From positions 62,001 to 126,000 of the forward strand of contig CANMPL010000004.1 of NCBI GenBank assembly GCA_947499715.1: a stretch of DNA of 64,000 nucleotides, given 5' to 3'. Below, piece by piece: positions 38,310 through 47,097 of the stretch (the stretch's first letter is position 1; each line of letters starts with the position of its first letter). The position numbers were made by a program, and so were the translations under genes. The stretch comes from an uncultured Paracoccaceae bacterium. GTDB taxonomy: Bacteria > Pseudomonadota > Alphaproteobacteria > Rhodobacterales > Rhodobacteraceae. A model generated the notes under the pieces. That model saw nothing but the letters and a program-made list of their open reading frames with translations, was not told the DNA's origin and ran no database searches.

Positions 38310-39679
38310 TGAGCCTGCTGCGTCCCAGCGATTCGATTCGTCGCAGGCTGGTGTTGCAGCTGCTGGCGGTGGCCGCGACGCTTGCCGTGCTGATGTTCTT
38401 TCTGGTGCGGACCGTGGCTGATGCCGCCGTCGAAAAGGCGCATGACAATTTGCTGGGGGCGGCCACGCTGGCCATCGCCGAAGAATTGCGCGGCGGTGCG
38501 GACGGGCTTAGCGTCGATATCCCCTATGCGGCCTTTGCGATGCTGGGGGCTGCGGGGCAGGACCGGATGTTTTACCGCATTCTGGTGGGCGATCAGACGA
38601 TCACCGGATACGAGGATTTGCCCGCCCCGGTGGATGCACAGGGGCTTGGGCTGACGTTTTATAGCCGCGATTATCTGGATCTGCCGGTCCGGGTGGCGGC
38701 GGTCAGCCGGTCGGTGCTGGTGGATGGACGGAGCCGGACGGTGCAGGTTCTTGTCGCGCAGACCTTGGCCGCCCGAGAGGCGATCAACGACCAGATGGCT
38801 TATCGCGCGGCGGGTCTGTCGCTTGGCTTTTTTGCACTGGCCGCGTTTCTGTCGGTGCTGACGGCGCGGTCGGTTTTGCAGCCGCTTAACAATCTGGCAG
38901 AGGCCGTGGAACGGCGCGGCCCCCATGATCTGCGCCCGGTATCGCGCAACGTGCCGCGCGAATTAGCCCCGCTGATGGGGGCGCTGAACGGCTTTATCTC
39001 TCGGCTGCGCGGGTCGCTGAACCGGACCGAGACGCTGATCACCGAAGCCGCGCATCACGTCCGCACGCCTTTGGCCAGTCTGCGCGCGCAGACCGAGATC
39101 GCGCTGCGGCAGTCCGATGATGATGCCACCCGCGCCACCTTGCGCGGTGTCATCCGGGCGGTGGACGATAGTGCGCGGTCGGCGGGGCAGCTTTTGGATC
39201 ATGCCACGGTGGTCTATCGCAGCGATCAGCAGGCGGGCGAGGCTGCGGATCTGACAGAGCTGGTGCGTGGCGTGGCGCAAAGCCATCAGGCGCTTGCTGA
39301 TATGCGCGATATAGATCTGCGCGTCATAGTGCCGGACGGGCCGGTGCATCTGTCGTTTGACCAATTGCTGCTGGAAAGTGCGCTGCGCAACCTGATTGAT
39401 AATGCGATCAAATACTCCAGCCCCGGCGGAGAGGTCGAGGTCGCCTTGACCCGGGACGGCATTGTGACCGTGAAAGATCGGGGCCGGGGGCTGCAAGGCG
39501 CGGATCCCGGCACGCTGACAGCGCGGTTTCAGCGCGGGCAGAATGTGGATGATGTGATTGGATCGGGGCTTGGGCTGACGATCGTAACCGAAGTGGCCAA
39601 GGCTCAGGGCGGTCGCCTGACCTTGGCAGAGCGGGAAGGGGGCGGTGTATGCGCAACTTGGGTTTTATCCTTGGGGTGA
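38306..39679 (+). CDS. Sensor histidine kinase (TctE-like)
   Basis: TEAAHHVRTPLASLRAQTEIAL H-box; LLESALRNLIDNAIKYSS N-box; ATGA overlap with regulator. Confidence 0.9.
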   Translation: MMSLLRPSDSIRRRLVLQLLAVAATLAVLMFFLVRTVADAAVEKAHDNLLGAATLAIAEELRGGADGLSVDIPYAAFAMLGAAGQDRMFYRILVGDQTITGYEDLPAPVDAQGLGLTFYSRDYLDLPVRVAAVSRSVLVDGRSRTVQVLVAQTLAAREAINDQMAYRAAGLSLGFFALAAFLSVLTARSVLQPLNNLAEAVERRGPHDLRPVSRNVPRELAPLMGALNGFISRLRGSLNRTETLITEAAHHVRTPLASLRAQTEIALRQSDDDATRATLRGVIRAVDDSARSAGQLLDHATVVYRSDQQAGEAADLTELVRGVAQSHQALADMRDIDLRVIVPDGPVHLSFDQLLLESALRNLIDNAIKYSSPGGEVEVALTRDGIVTVKDRGRGLQGADPGTLTARFQRGQNVDDVIGSGLGLTIVTEVAKAQGGRLTLAEREGGGVCATWVLSLG

Positions 39680-40677
39680 TGCTTTGGGCCGGTTGGGCGC
39701 AGGCGTTTGAGATTGAAGAGGTTGCCGTCTTTGAAGGCGCGCCGGACGGTCCGGCCCTGCATATCCTGTCCACCACCGACACGCAGGCCTTTGCGCCGCT
39801 GATTGCGGCGTTTCAGTCCGTCAATCCAGAGGTGACGGTGCATTACACCGTCGCGGGCAGCCAAGAGGTTTACGCGGCCATCTTTGAAGAAGGCGCGGCC
39901 TTTGATCTGGTTGTCTCCTCGGCGATGGATTTGCAGATGAAGCTGGCCAATGACGGCTTTGGTCTGGCGCACAGGTCTGACGCCACGGCGGCCCTGCCGG
40001 AATGGGCGCGGTGGTCGGATCAGCTCTTTGCCTTTGCGCAGGAACCGGTGGTTCTGATCGCGAACCGGGCAGAATTTGCAGGCCTGCCCCTGCCCAAGAC
40101 CCGCGACGATCTAATCCGTCTGATGCGCGAATACCCGGACCGCTTTCGTGGCCGGATCGGCACCTATGACCCGAACCTGTCGGGCGCGGGCTATTTGTTT
40201 GCCACACAGGACGCGCGGCAGTCGGACACGATCTGGCGGCTGGCAGAGGTGATGGGCGGGCTGGACCCGGCACTCTTTGGATCCAGCGGGGCGATGATTG
40301 ACGGGGTGAAATCCGGCGATCTGATGGTGGCCTACAATGTCGTGGGCAGCTATGCCGCTGCACGCTTGGGGACGGACGGGCCGGGCGTCGTGATCGAGGC
40401 GCAGGACTTTACCCATGTGCTGCTGCGCACTGCCCTGATTCCGCGTACAGCGGATGCGCCCAATCGGGGTGCCGCTTTCCTTGATTTTCTGCTGTCCGAA
40501 GATGGGCAGAACCTGATCGAGGCTGAAACGGGGCTGCCCAAGATCAACGAGGCAGCCCTTGCAGCAAGCCCGCATTTGCGGCCTATCCGGCTGGATCTGG
40601 GGCTTTTGGTCTTTGTTGATCCGCTGATGCGGCAAAGGTTTCTGGCCGAATGGCAGGCGGCGGTTTTGCAGCCGTGA
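39649..40677 (+). CDS. Periplasmic extracellular solute-binding protein overlapping the kinase
   Basis: Signal peptide; SBP-like FDLVVSSAMDLQMKLANDGF...GRIGTYDPNLSGAGYLFATQDAR; 31-nt overlap with kinase gene. Confidence 0.82.
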   Translation: MRNLGFILGVMLWAGWAQAFEIEEVAVFEGAPDGPALHILSTTDTQAFAPLIAAFQSVNPEVTVHYTVAGSQEVYAAIFEEGAAFDLVVSSAMDLQMKLANDGFGLAHRSDATAALPEWARWSDQLFAFAQEPVVLIANRAEFAGLPLPKTRDDLIRLMREYPDRFRGRIGTYDPNLSGAGYLFATQDARQSDTIWRLAEVMGGLDPALFGSSGAMIDGVKSGDLMVAYNVVGSYAAARLGTDGPGVVIEAQDFTHVLLRTALIPRTADAPNRGAAFLDFLLSEDGQNLIEAETGLPKINEAALAASPHLRPIRLDLGLLVFVDPLMRQRFLAEWQAAVLQP

Positions 40678-40708
40678 CAGTGGCCGCGTTTGCGGCTAGG
40701 ACGCGCGG

Positions 40709-41737
40709 ATGAACGTGATTACCTTTCAGATCGGCGACAACCCCGCCCCACGGCTGGACAAGGCGCTGGCGCTGTTTGTGCCAATAGACGCGGACCTCAG
40801 CCGGTCGCGGCTGGTCAAGCTGATCGCGGAAGGTGCGGTTGCGATTGACGGCACGGTGGTCACCGACGCCAAGCACAAGGTTGCGCCGGGCGCAGAGGTC
40901 GTGATCAGCGTCGCCCCGGCAGCGACGCCGGATCACATCGCGGCAGAAGATATCCCGCTGAATGTTGTGTTCGAAGATTCCGACCTGATTGTCGTGAATA
41001 AACCGGCGGGGATGGTCGTGCATCCGGCCCCCGGCACGCCGAATGGCACCTTGGTCAATGCGCTGATGCATCATTGCGGCGATGATCTGTCCGGTGTCGG
41101 CGGGGTCAAACGCCCCGGTATCGTCCACCGGATCGACAAGGACACCAGTGGCCTTCTGGTCGCGGCAAAATCGGATGCGGCCCACAATGGGCTGGCCAAG
41201 CAATTTGCCGATCATACCGTCGACCGGCGCTATCTGGCGGTCTGCTACGGTGTGCCCGACACCGCCGACCCACGGCTGCGCGGCATCAAGGGCACGTCAT
41301 TTGAGCCCGGCAATATCCTCAAGGTGCAGACCTTTCTGGGACGCCACAGGACCGACCGCCAAAGGCAAGCGGTGTCGTTTGAGCAGGGGCGTCATGCGGT
41401 GACGCGGGTGCGCGTCGTCGATCCTCTCGGCTCTCCTCCGGCGGGGGCGCTGGTGGAATGCTGGCTGGAAACAGGGCGGACCCACCAGATCCGTGTGCAT
41501 ATGGCCCATGTGGGTCATGCGCTGATCGGTGATCCGGTCTATGGCGGGCGCAGAAAGCTGAGCGAAAAGGCCATTGGGGTCGATGGCGTGGCCGCCGCCG
41601 CGGGCTTTGCCCGGCAGGCGTTGCACGCGGCGACATTGGGGTTTGAACATCCGGTGACGGGCCAAAGACTTGAATTTGAAGCGGAATTGCCAGCCGACAT
41701 GGCCGATTTACTGGCGAAAATGCACAAACCACACTGA
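40709..41737 (+). CDS. RluA/RluD-family pseudouridine synthase
   Basis: S4 domain then VNKPAGMVVHPAPGTPNGTLVNALMHH...GIVHRIDKDTSGLLVAAKSD. Confidence 0.93.
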   Translation: MNVITFQIGDNPAPRLDKALALFVPIDADLSRSRLVKLIAEGAVAIDGTVVTDAKHKVAPGAEVVISVAPAATPDHIAAEDIPLNVVFEDSDLIVVNKPAGMVVHPAPGTPNGTLVNALMHHCGDDLSGVGGVKRPGIVHRIDKDTSGLLVAAKSDAAHNGLAKQFADHTVDRRYLAVCYGVPDTADPRLRGIKGTSFEPGNILKVQTFLGRHRTDRQRQAVSFEQGRHAVTRVRVVDPLGSPPAGALVECWLETGRTHQIRVHMAHVGHALIGDPVYGGRRKLSEKAIGVDGVAAAAGFARQALHAATLGFEHPVTGQRLEFEAELPADMADLLAKMHKPH

Positions 41738-41832
41738 AATACACGATCATCTGTGCGTGAGCGCACTACACCAACCCTTCACATCACCGGACGGTGTATT
41801 CATTTATTGTTTACGAAATCACGCCACATGGT

Positions 41833-41861
41833 CTTGAACCAACAGTAACAACAACCCATAT
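41833..41861 (+). promoter_or_regulatory. Sigma-32-like (RpoH) promoter upstream of rpoH
   Basis: CTTGAA - N16 - CCCATAT, 46 nt before the ATG. Confidence 0.6.
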
Positions 41862-41906
41862 CCATGTTAAGCCCGTAAACATTGGGCGACGAGAGGGATA
41901 AATATT

Positions 41907-42803
41907 ATGGCCAACTATGCAAATCTACCAGCACCCACCCCAGAAGGCGGTCTGAACCGGTATATGCAGGAAATCCGCAAGTTCCCCATGTTGGAACCAG
42001 AGGAAGAATACATGCTGGCCAAGCGCTGGGTCGAGGATGAAGACACAGAAGCAGCCCACAAGATGGTGACATCGCACCTGCGTTTGGCCGCCAAAATTGC
42101 GATGGGATATCGTGGTTATGGCCTGCCACAGGCGGAAGTCATCTCTGAGGCGAATGTCGGCCTGATGCAGGCGGTCAAGAAGTTTGACCCCGAAAAAGGA
42201 TTCCGTCTTGCGACCTATGCCATGTGGTGGATCCGCGCGAGCATTCAGGAATACGTTCTGCGGTCATGGTCGATGGTCAAGCTGGGCACGACATCGGCGC
42301 AGAAAAAGCTGTTCTTCAATCTGCGCAAGGCGAAAAACCGCATTGGTGCATTCGAAGACGGTGACCTGCGTCCTGAAAACGTGGCCCGGATTGCCAAGGA
42401 TCTTGGCGTGACCGAAACCGAAGTCATCAGCATGAATGGCCGCCTGTCGGGTGGTGACGCGAGCCTGAACGCGACCGTCGGGTCCGAAGGCGAGGGCACC
42501 ATGCAATGGCAGGACTGGCTTGAGGATGAAGACGCCGATCAGGCGGGCGACTACGAGGCCAAGGACGAATTGGACGCGCGCCGCGAATTGCTGGCAGAGG
42601 CGATGGACGTGCTGAATGACCGAGAAAAGGACATTCTGGTGCAGCGTCGTCTGGCCGAGGAAACGATCACGCTTGAGGATCTGAGTGGCCAATATGACGT
42701 CAGCCGCGAGCGCATTCGCCAGATCGAAGTGCGCGCGTTTGAGAAGCTGCAAAAGCGGATGAAAGAGCTTGCGAAGGCAAAAGGCATGCTCGAATCCGCC
42801 TGA
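41907..42803 (+). CDS. rpoH: RNA polymerase sigma factor RpoH (sigma-32)
   Basis: GLNRYMQEIRKFPMLEPEEEYMLAKRW...FRLATYAMWWIRASIQEYVLRSWSMVKLGTTSAQKKLFFNLRKAK (RpoH box). Confidence 0.96.
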   Translation: MANYANLPAPTPEGGLNRYMQEIRKFPMLEPEEEYMLAKRWVEDEDTEAAHKMVTSHLRLAAKIAMGYRGYGLPQAEVISEANVGLMQAVKKFDPEKGFRLATYAMWWIRASIQEYVLRSWSMVKLGTTSAQKKLFFNLRKAKNRIGAFEDGDLRPENVARIAKDLGVTETEVISMNGRLSGGDASLNATVGSEGEGTMQWQDWLEDEDADQAGDYEAKDELDARRELLAEAMDVLNDREKDILVQRRLAEETITLEDLSGQYDVSRERIRQIEVRAFEKLQKRMKELAKAKGMLESA

Positions 42804-42836
42804 TTGTCGCCACACTGTCAACAATAAACACTTTTA

Positions 42837-42863
42837 GGCATCGCTTGAGGGCGGTGCCTTTTT
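42837..42863 (+). terminator. Rho-independent terminator after rpoH
   Basis: GGCATCGC-TTGAGG-GCGGTGCC followed by TTTTT. Confidence 0.82.
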
Positions 42864-42893
42864 CGTTTGGCGCGGCATTATGACAGGAGGCTG

Positions 42894-43874
42894 ATGATGG
42901 CTTTGAAGGGTATTTTGGCGAAGTTGATTCCGGGGCGAAAGTCACAGGCGGAACCAGACGGCGACCCGCGTTTGTTGCAGGCGGCAGCTCATGCAGACGC
43001 GGCAGAGGCGCAGATTCTGGCCCAGTATCCTGACGGTGATGTGCCGCCAGAGGCGCAGGCGCAATTGGCCAAGATCGCCGAGATGAAGAAAATGACGCAA
43101 GCGGCACTGGCCGCAGATGAAGCAGATGATTTGCAAACGCTGATGGCCGCGGCCAAGGCGGCGCGGGCGCAATCAAACAAGCCCCGCGAAACGCAGGTGG
43201 CCGAGGATATGACGCCGGAAGGTCAGGCCTTGTTTGATGCCATCACATGGGGTGACGCCGTGGCGCTGCGCAAGGCCTTGCTGAATGCAGGCGTGAATGA
43301 ACGCTATGGGGCGCATGATGTGACCCCCCTGGTGCGCGCGATGGCAACACCGGACGTTTCGCTCGAGGTGTTTTTGGTGCTGCTCGAGGCCGGCGCCGAT
43401 GTCACCGCACCGACGCCTTGGGGCGGCAATGCGCTGTCAGCGATGGCAAGCGGTGACTTTGGCCATTGGCAATCTGATGCCACCGTTGCCCTGGCGCGTG
43501 CCCTGCACGATTTGGGCGCGGAATTCACTGACGTCGATCAGGAAGGTGCCATGCCGCTTCATGCGGCGATTATCCGGCAAAACCAACCGGTTGCAGAGGC
43601 GTTTATCGCCGTTGGCGCCGATATTGCCGCGCGGATGGACGACGATCTGGAAGACGAAGCCCTGCAAGGTGGCTCTCCTCTGCACATGGCGATCTGGCAG
43701 CCCCAGATGGTGGAATTTCTGATTGCACAGGGTGCCGATACCGGCGCTAGGAACACCGCCGGTCAGACCCCTGCCGACTACGCCGCGGACTGGCTTGAAA
43801 ACGGAGCAGAGCCTGAGGACATTGATGGTCTGTCGGGGTCTCTGGCGCTTTTGGAAAAGGCACGCGCGGCGTAA
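42894..43874 (+). CDS. Ankyrin-repeat protein
   Basis: LEVFLVLLEAGADVTAPTPWGGNALSAMAS...AMPLHAAIIRQNQPVAEAFIAVGADI...MVEFLIAQGADTGARNTAGQTPADYA. Confidence 0.85.
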   Translation: MMALKGILAKLIPGRKSQAEPDGDPRLLQAAAHADAAEAQILAQYPDGDVPPEAQAQLAKIAEMKKMTQAALAADEADDLQTLMAAAKAARAQSNKPRETQVAEDMTPEGQALFDAITWGDAVALRKALLNAGVNERYGAHDVTPLVRAMATPDVSLEVFLVLLEAGADVTAPTPWGGNALSAMASGDFGHWQSDATVALARALHDLGAEFTDVDQEGAMPLHAAIIRQNQPVAEAFIAVGADIAARMDDDLEDEALQGGSPLHMAIWQPQMVEFLIAQGADTGARNTAGQTPADYAADWLENGAEPEDIDGLSGSLALLEKARAA

Positions 43875-43963
43875 GGCGCGCCGCCACCAAAGCCCAAAAA
43901 GAAGGGGTGACCTTTCCCCGCGAATAGGAAATGATTGCGCTATCACTTAGCGGAGGTGCGATC

Positions 43964-44926
43964 ATGCGGTGGGGTATTTTGGGTGCGGCAAAGTTCGCGC
44001 GGCAGCATATGGGGCCTGCGATTCACGCGGCCCGTGGTGCGCAGCTCGCCGCGATCGCCACGTCTGATCCGGCCAAGGCGGCCCCGTTTGACGCCTTTGC
44101 GCCGGGCATTCAGGTCTTCACCGACTACGACGCGCTTTTGGCGGACCCGACGATTGACGCGGTCTACATCCCACTGCCCAACCACCTGCACGTCGCCTGG
44201 ACGATCAAGGCGCTTGAGGCGGGCAAACATGTGTTGTGCGAAAAGCCGATCACGCTGAAGGCCCACGAATTTGACGCCCTGATTGCGGCCCGCGACAAGG
44301 CAGGCAAACTGGCCGCCGAGGGTTTCATGATCGCCCATCACCCACAATTCGCCCGCGCCAAGGCGTTGGTGCAATCAGGCGCAATTGGCAAGCTTTGCCA
44401 TGTCGATGCGGCCTTTTCGTTCAACAACGCTGCTGACACAGACAACATCCGGCAGGATCCGACCAAAGGCGGCGGCGGGTTGCGCGACATTGGCGTCTAT
44501 ACCTTTGGCGCGGCACGTTTCGTTACAGGGCAAGAGCCCGAAGTGATCCAGCACAGCGATCTGACCATGGAAAACGGCGTTGATGTCATCGCGCGGGTGG
44601 CGGCGCGGTTCCCCGGTTTCAGCTATGCCGCGATGGTGTCCATGCGGATGTTTACCCGGCAATATATCACGTTTCACGGCGATCAGGGCGTGCTGACATT
44701 GACCTGCCCGTTTAATGCGGGCGTTTTTGATCAGGCGGAACTGGTGCTGGAAAACGCGGCCCGAGCCCGCACCGTCGAACGGTGGCCCGGTGTGAACCAT
44801 TATGTGCTACAGGTCGAAAACTTTGTGGCAGCAGCGCAAGAGGGGGCCGCATACCCTTGCCCGCTGGAGTTTTCGCGTGGCACACAAGAGATGATGGATA
44901 TGGTCTTTGCCGCAGGGGGACAGTGA
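43964..44926 (+). CDS. Gfo/Idh/MocA family oxidoreductase
   Basis: MRWGILGAAKFARQHMGPAIHAARGAQLAAIATSDPAKA...YIPLPNHLHVAWTIKALEAGKHVLCEKPIT. Confidence 0.92.
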   Translation: MRWGILGAAKFARQHMGPAIHAARGAQLAAIATSDPAKAAPFDAFAPGIQVFTDYDALLADPTIDAVYIPLPNHLHVAWTIKALEAGKHVLCEKPITLKAHEFDALIAARDKAGKLAAEGFMIAHHPQFARAKALVQSGAIGKLCHVDAAFSFNNAADTDNIRQDPTKGGGGLRDIGVYTFGAARFVTGQEPEVIQHSDLTMENGVDVIARVAARFPGFSYAAMVSMRMFTRQYITFHGDQGVLTLTCPFNAGVFDQAELVLENAARARTVERWPGVNHYVLQVENFVAAAQEGAAYPCPLEFSRGTQEMMDMVFAAGGQ

Positions 44927-44928
44927 CG

Positions 44929-45204
44929 ATGGATGACAATGGCGACGTCGAAAAGGACGACCTTGAACCGCTTTGGATGCGGCTGATCAATATGGTCATC
45001 GTCTGGGTGATGCTCAGTTTTGCCAGTTCGTTTCTGGGCCTGATGACCATCGCGCAGTTCATCGTGATGCTGGTCAATCAGCGCAAGCCCAATGAACAAC
45101 TGGCCGAAATGGGCACGACCCTTGGGGTCTGGATGGCCAAGGCCGCCCGCTACCAAACCGGCGCGAGCGAGGTAAAGCCCTGGCCCTGGACGACGCTGGA
45201 TTAA
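44929..45204 (+). CDS. Small DUF4389-like membrane protein
   Basis: LWMRLINMVIVWVMLSFASSFLGLMTIAQFIVMLVNQRKPNEQLAEMGTTLGVWMAKAARYQTG. Confidence 0.75.
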   Translation: MDDNGDVEKDDLEPLWMRLINMVIVWVMLSFASSFLGLMTIAQFIVMLVNQRKPNEQLAEMGTTLGVWMAKAARYQTGASEVKPWPWTTLD

Positions 45205-45689
45205 ATGTCGTTGCGGGGGATCCGCAGGATCTGACCGGGAAAGATCAGGTCGGGACTGGTCAGGATATGCGCATTTGCCCGGAAAATCGGTTGAAAGTCG
45301 GAGCTGCCGTATTGCGCATTGGCGATGCCGGTCAGTGTGTCGCCTGATTGCACCTCATAAGGTTGCCAGCCGCGATAACCGGGCATGATGCGCGGACCAA
45401 ACAGCACCGGGATCGTCACGCGCGGCCCGTCGGCTGTTGCGCCATCATCGGCCAGCGTGACAAAGACGCGGTCCAGTTGAAACAGATTGGTGTCGGGGAT
45501 CTCGATGCTGGATTGAAATTGACGCAGGCCCAGTGATCCCACCGTGGCGACGGCCGAATATTCATCGTGGCCTTCGGTGACAGAGACCGACAATGATCCC
45601 TCGAACGCGGTGGCGTTTCCCGCGATCAGGATACGCGACCCCACAAGGTCAAATGGCGCGGGCTGTTGAATGTCGAGTATGACGGACAT
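45201..45689 (-). CDS. LysM-domain protein
   Basis: C-terminal YEVQSGDTLTGIANAQYGSSDFQPIFRANAHILTSPDLIFPGQILRIP. Confidence 0.85.
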   Translation of the reverse strand: MSVILDIQQPAPFDLVGSRILIAGNATAFEGSLSVSVTEGHDEYSAVATVGSLGLRQFQSSIEIPDTNLFQLDRVFVTLADDGATADGPRVTIPVLFGPRIMPGYRGWQPYEVQSGDTLTGIANAQYGSSDFQPIFRANAHILTSPDLIFPGQILRIPRNDI

Positions 45690-45790
45690 GGTAATCTCCT
45701 TCGGGTGTGAAACGGCTGGTTTTGAAATGCCAGCAGTATGCGCCAAAGAAGGGTCGCGCCGCTATGGGGGTATTCCTGCCCCCATCGCGA

Positions 45791-46276
45791 TCAGACGAGT
45801 GATAGCCGCAGGACGTTTTGCGGCCCCGCCAGGCCGGTCAGATGCTGGGTGCCGGTGTCGGTCCAACCGCCTTTGATATAGGCCTTGTAGCCGCCGGGGT
45901 TGCGGGTGTTCACCGTCAGGTAAGCGGCTGTTTTCAAAGGGTAAAGTGGGCGCAGATAGCTGGGCATCAACCGACAGGCGGCACTGCCAAAGCCCGCGCC
46001 TTGGCGGCTTTGGTCGATGATCATTGCGCGGATCCCGATACTATCCGAAGGCGCAAAAGTATGGGCGCGGCTGTAATGCCGATCGACCCGAAACATGCCG
46101 ATGACCTCACCTTCGTGCAGGATCACATGGATGTCGATGTGGTCCTTGGGGGTATCCAGCGCCTCTGCCGGTTGGCCAGAAAAGACGACCTGAAACGGTT
46201 TGACTTTGACCGCGCGCAGCGCGTCGCGGTGGCTGTCATCAAGCGGGGCGAGGGAGATCGGATTCAGCATAGGCAA
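45791..46276 (-). CDS. GNAT-family N-acetyltransferase
   Basis: IHVILHEGEVIGMFRVDR...IGIRAMIIDQSRQGAGFGSAACR. Confidence 0.75.
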   Translation of the reverse strand: MPMLNPISLAPLDDSHRDALRAVKVKPFQVVFSGQPAEALDTPKDHIDIHVILHEGEVIGMFRVDRHYSRAHTFAPSDSIGIRAMIIDQSRQGAGFGSAACRLMPSYLRPLYPLKTAAYLTVNTRNPGGYKAYIKGGWTDTGTQHLTGLAGPQNVLRLSLV

Positions 46277-46446
46277 AACGTGGCGCAGCCTAAGGCAGAG
46301 CGCAAGGGGGCGGGTGAAGGTAAGCTTTGTGCCAACTTTGCCCCTGACGCGTCCAGATCACAGGAACTACAAAGCGACCAAACGGGCGTTTGCAAGCGGT
46401 CACTGCGTGGCGCATGATCCGCAAGACGAAAAGGCAGGGGGCGGGC

Positions 46447-47097
46447 ATGACAGATAGTCCAATCAATCCAGACCACATCATTCGGGACGAGGCGCCGCTG
46501 CGCGACCTCTTTCCGCCAACGCATGAGATGGCACTTCAAAAGTGCATCACCCGGCTGGATGTACATGCGCGCGACTTTATTGCGCGCGCGCCCTTTGTCT
46601 GTGTGGGGACGCAGAATGCCGATGGCACCGCCGATGTCAGTCCGCGCGGGGATCCGGCGGGATTTGTCCAGGTGCTTGACGATCAGACCATCGCGATCCC
46701 TGACAGGCCTGGCAATAACCGCTTGGATACGCTGGCAAATATCGCGAGCAACCCCAGTGTCGGCCTGCTGTTCATGGTGCCGGGGTTTGACGATACCTTG
46801 CGGATCAATGGGCAGGCGGTGCTGACCACCGACCCCGACCTGCTGTCATCCATGGCGGTGCAGGGCCGCGCGCCCAAAATCGCGATCGTGGTCCAGATCA
46901 CCGAGATCTTCATGCATTGCGCCAAGGCTTTTCGACGGTCCCGCCTGTGGGACCCGACCCAGCTTCAGGATCGCAAGGAGATGCCGTCGCTGATGGCGAT
47001 CATGATGGATCAGGCAGGGGCGGCACCGCGCGACGATGACGCCGCGCAGGCCTTGGATGAAAAGCTTGAAAACAGCTACAAGCGGTCGATGTATTAG
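46447..47097 (+). CDS. Pyridoxamine 5'-phosphate oxidase-like FMN-binding protein
   Basis: RAPFVCVGTQNADGTADVSPRGDPAGFVQVLDDQTIAIPDRPGNNRLDTLANIASNPSVGLLFMVPG. Confidence 0.88.
   Translation: MTDSPINPDHIIRDEAPLRDLFPPTHEMALQKCITRLDVHARDFIARAPFVCVGTQNADGTADVSPRGDPAGFVQVLDDQTIAIPDRPGNNRLDTLANIASNPSVGLLFMVPGFDDTLRINGQAVLTTDPDLLSSMAVQGRAPKIAIVVQITEIFMHCAKAFRRSRLWDPTQLQDRKEMPSLMAIMMDQAGAAPRDDDAAQALDEKLENSYKRSMY

Noticed and set aside
38330-38341. GATTCGATTC double GANTC site at the kinase start
   Set aside because: Lies in coding sequence (SDSIRRR) and is only two sites; not treated as a regulatory cluster.
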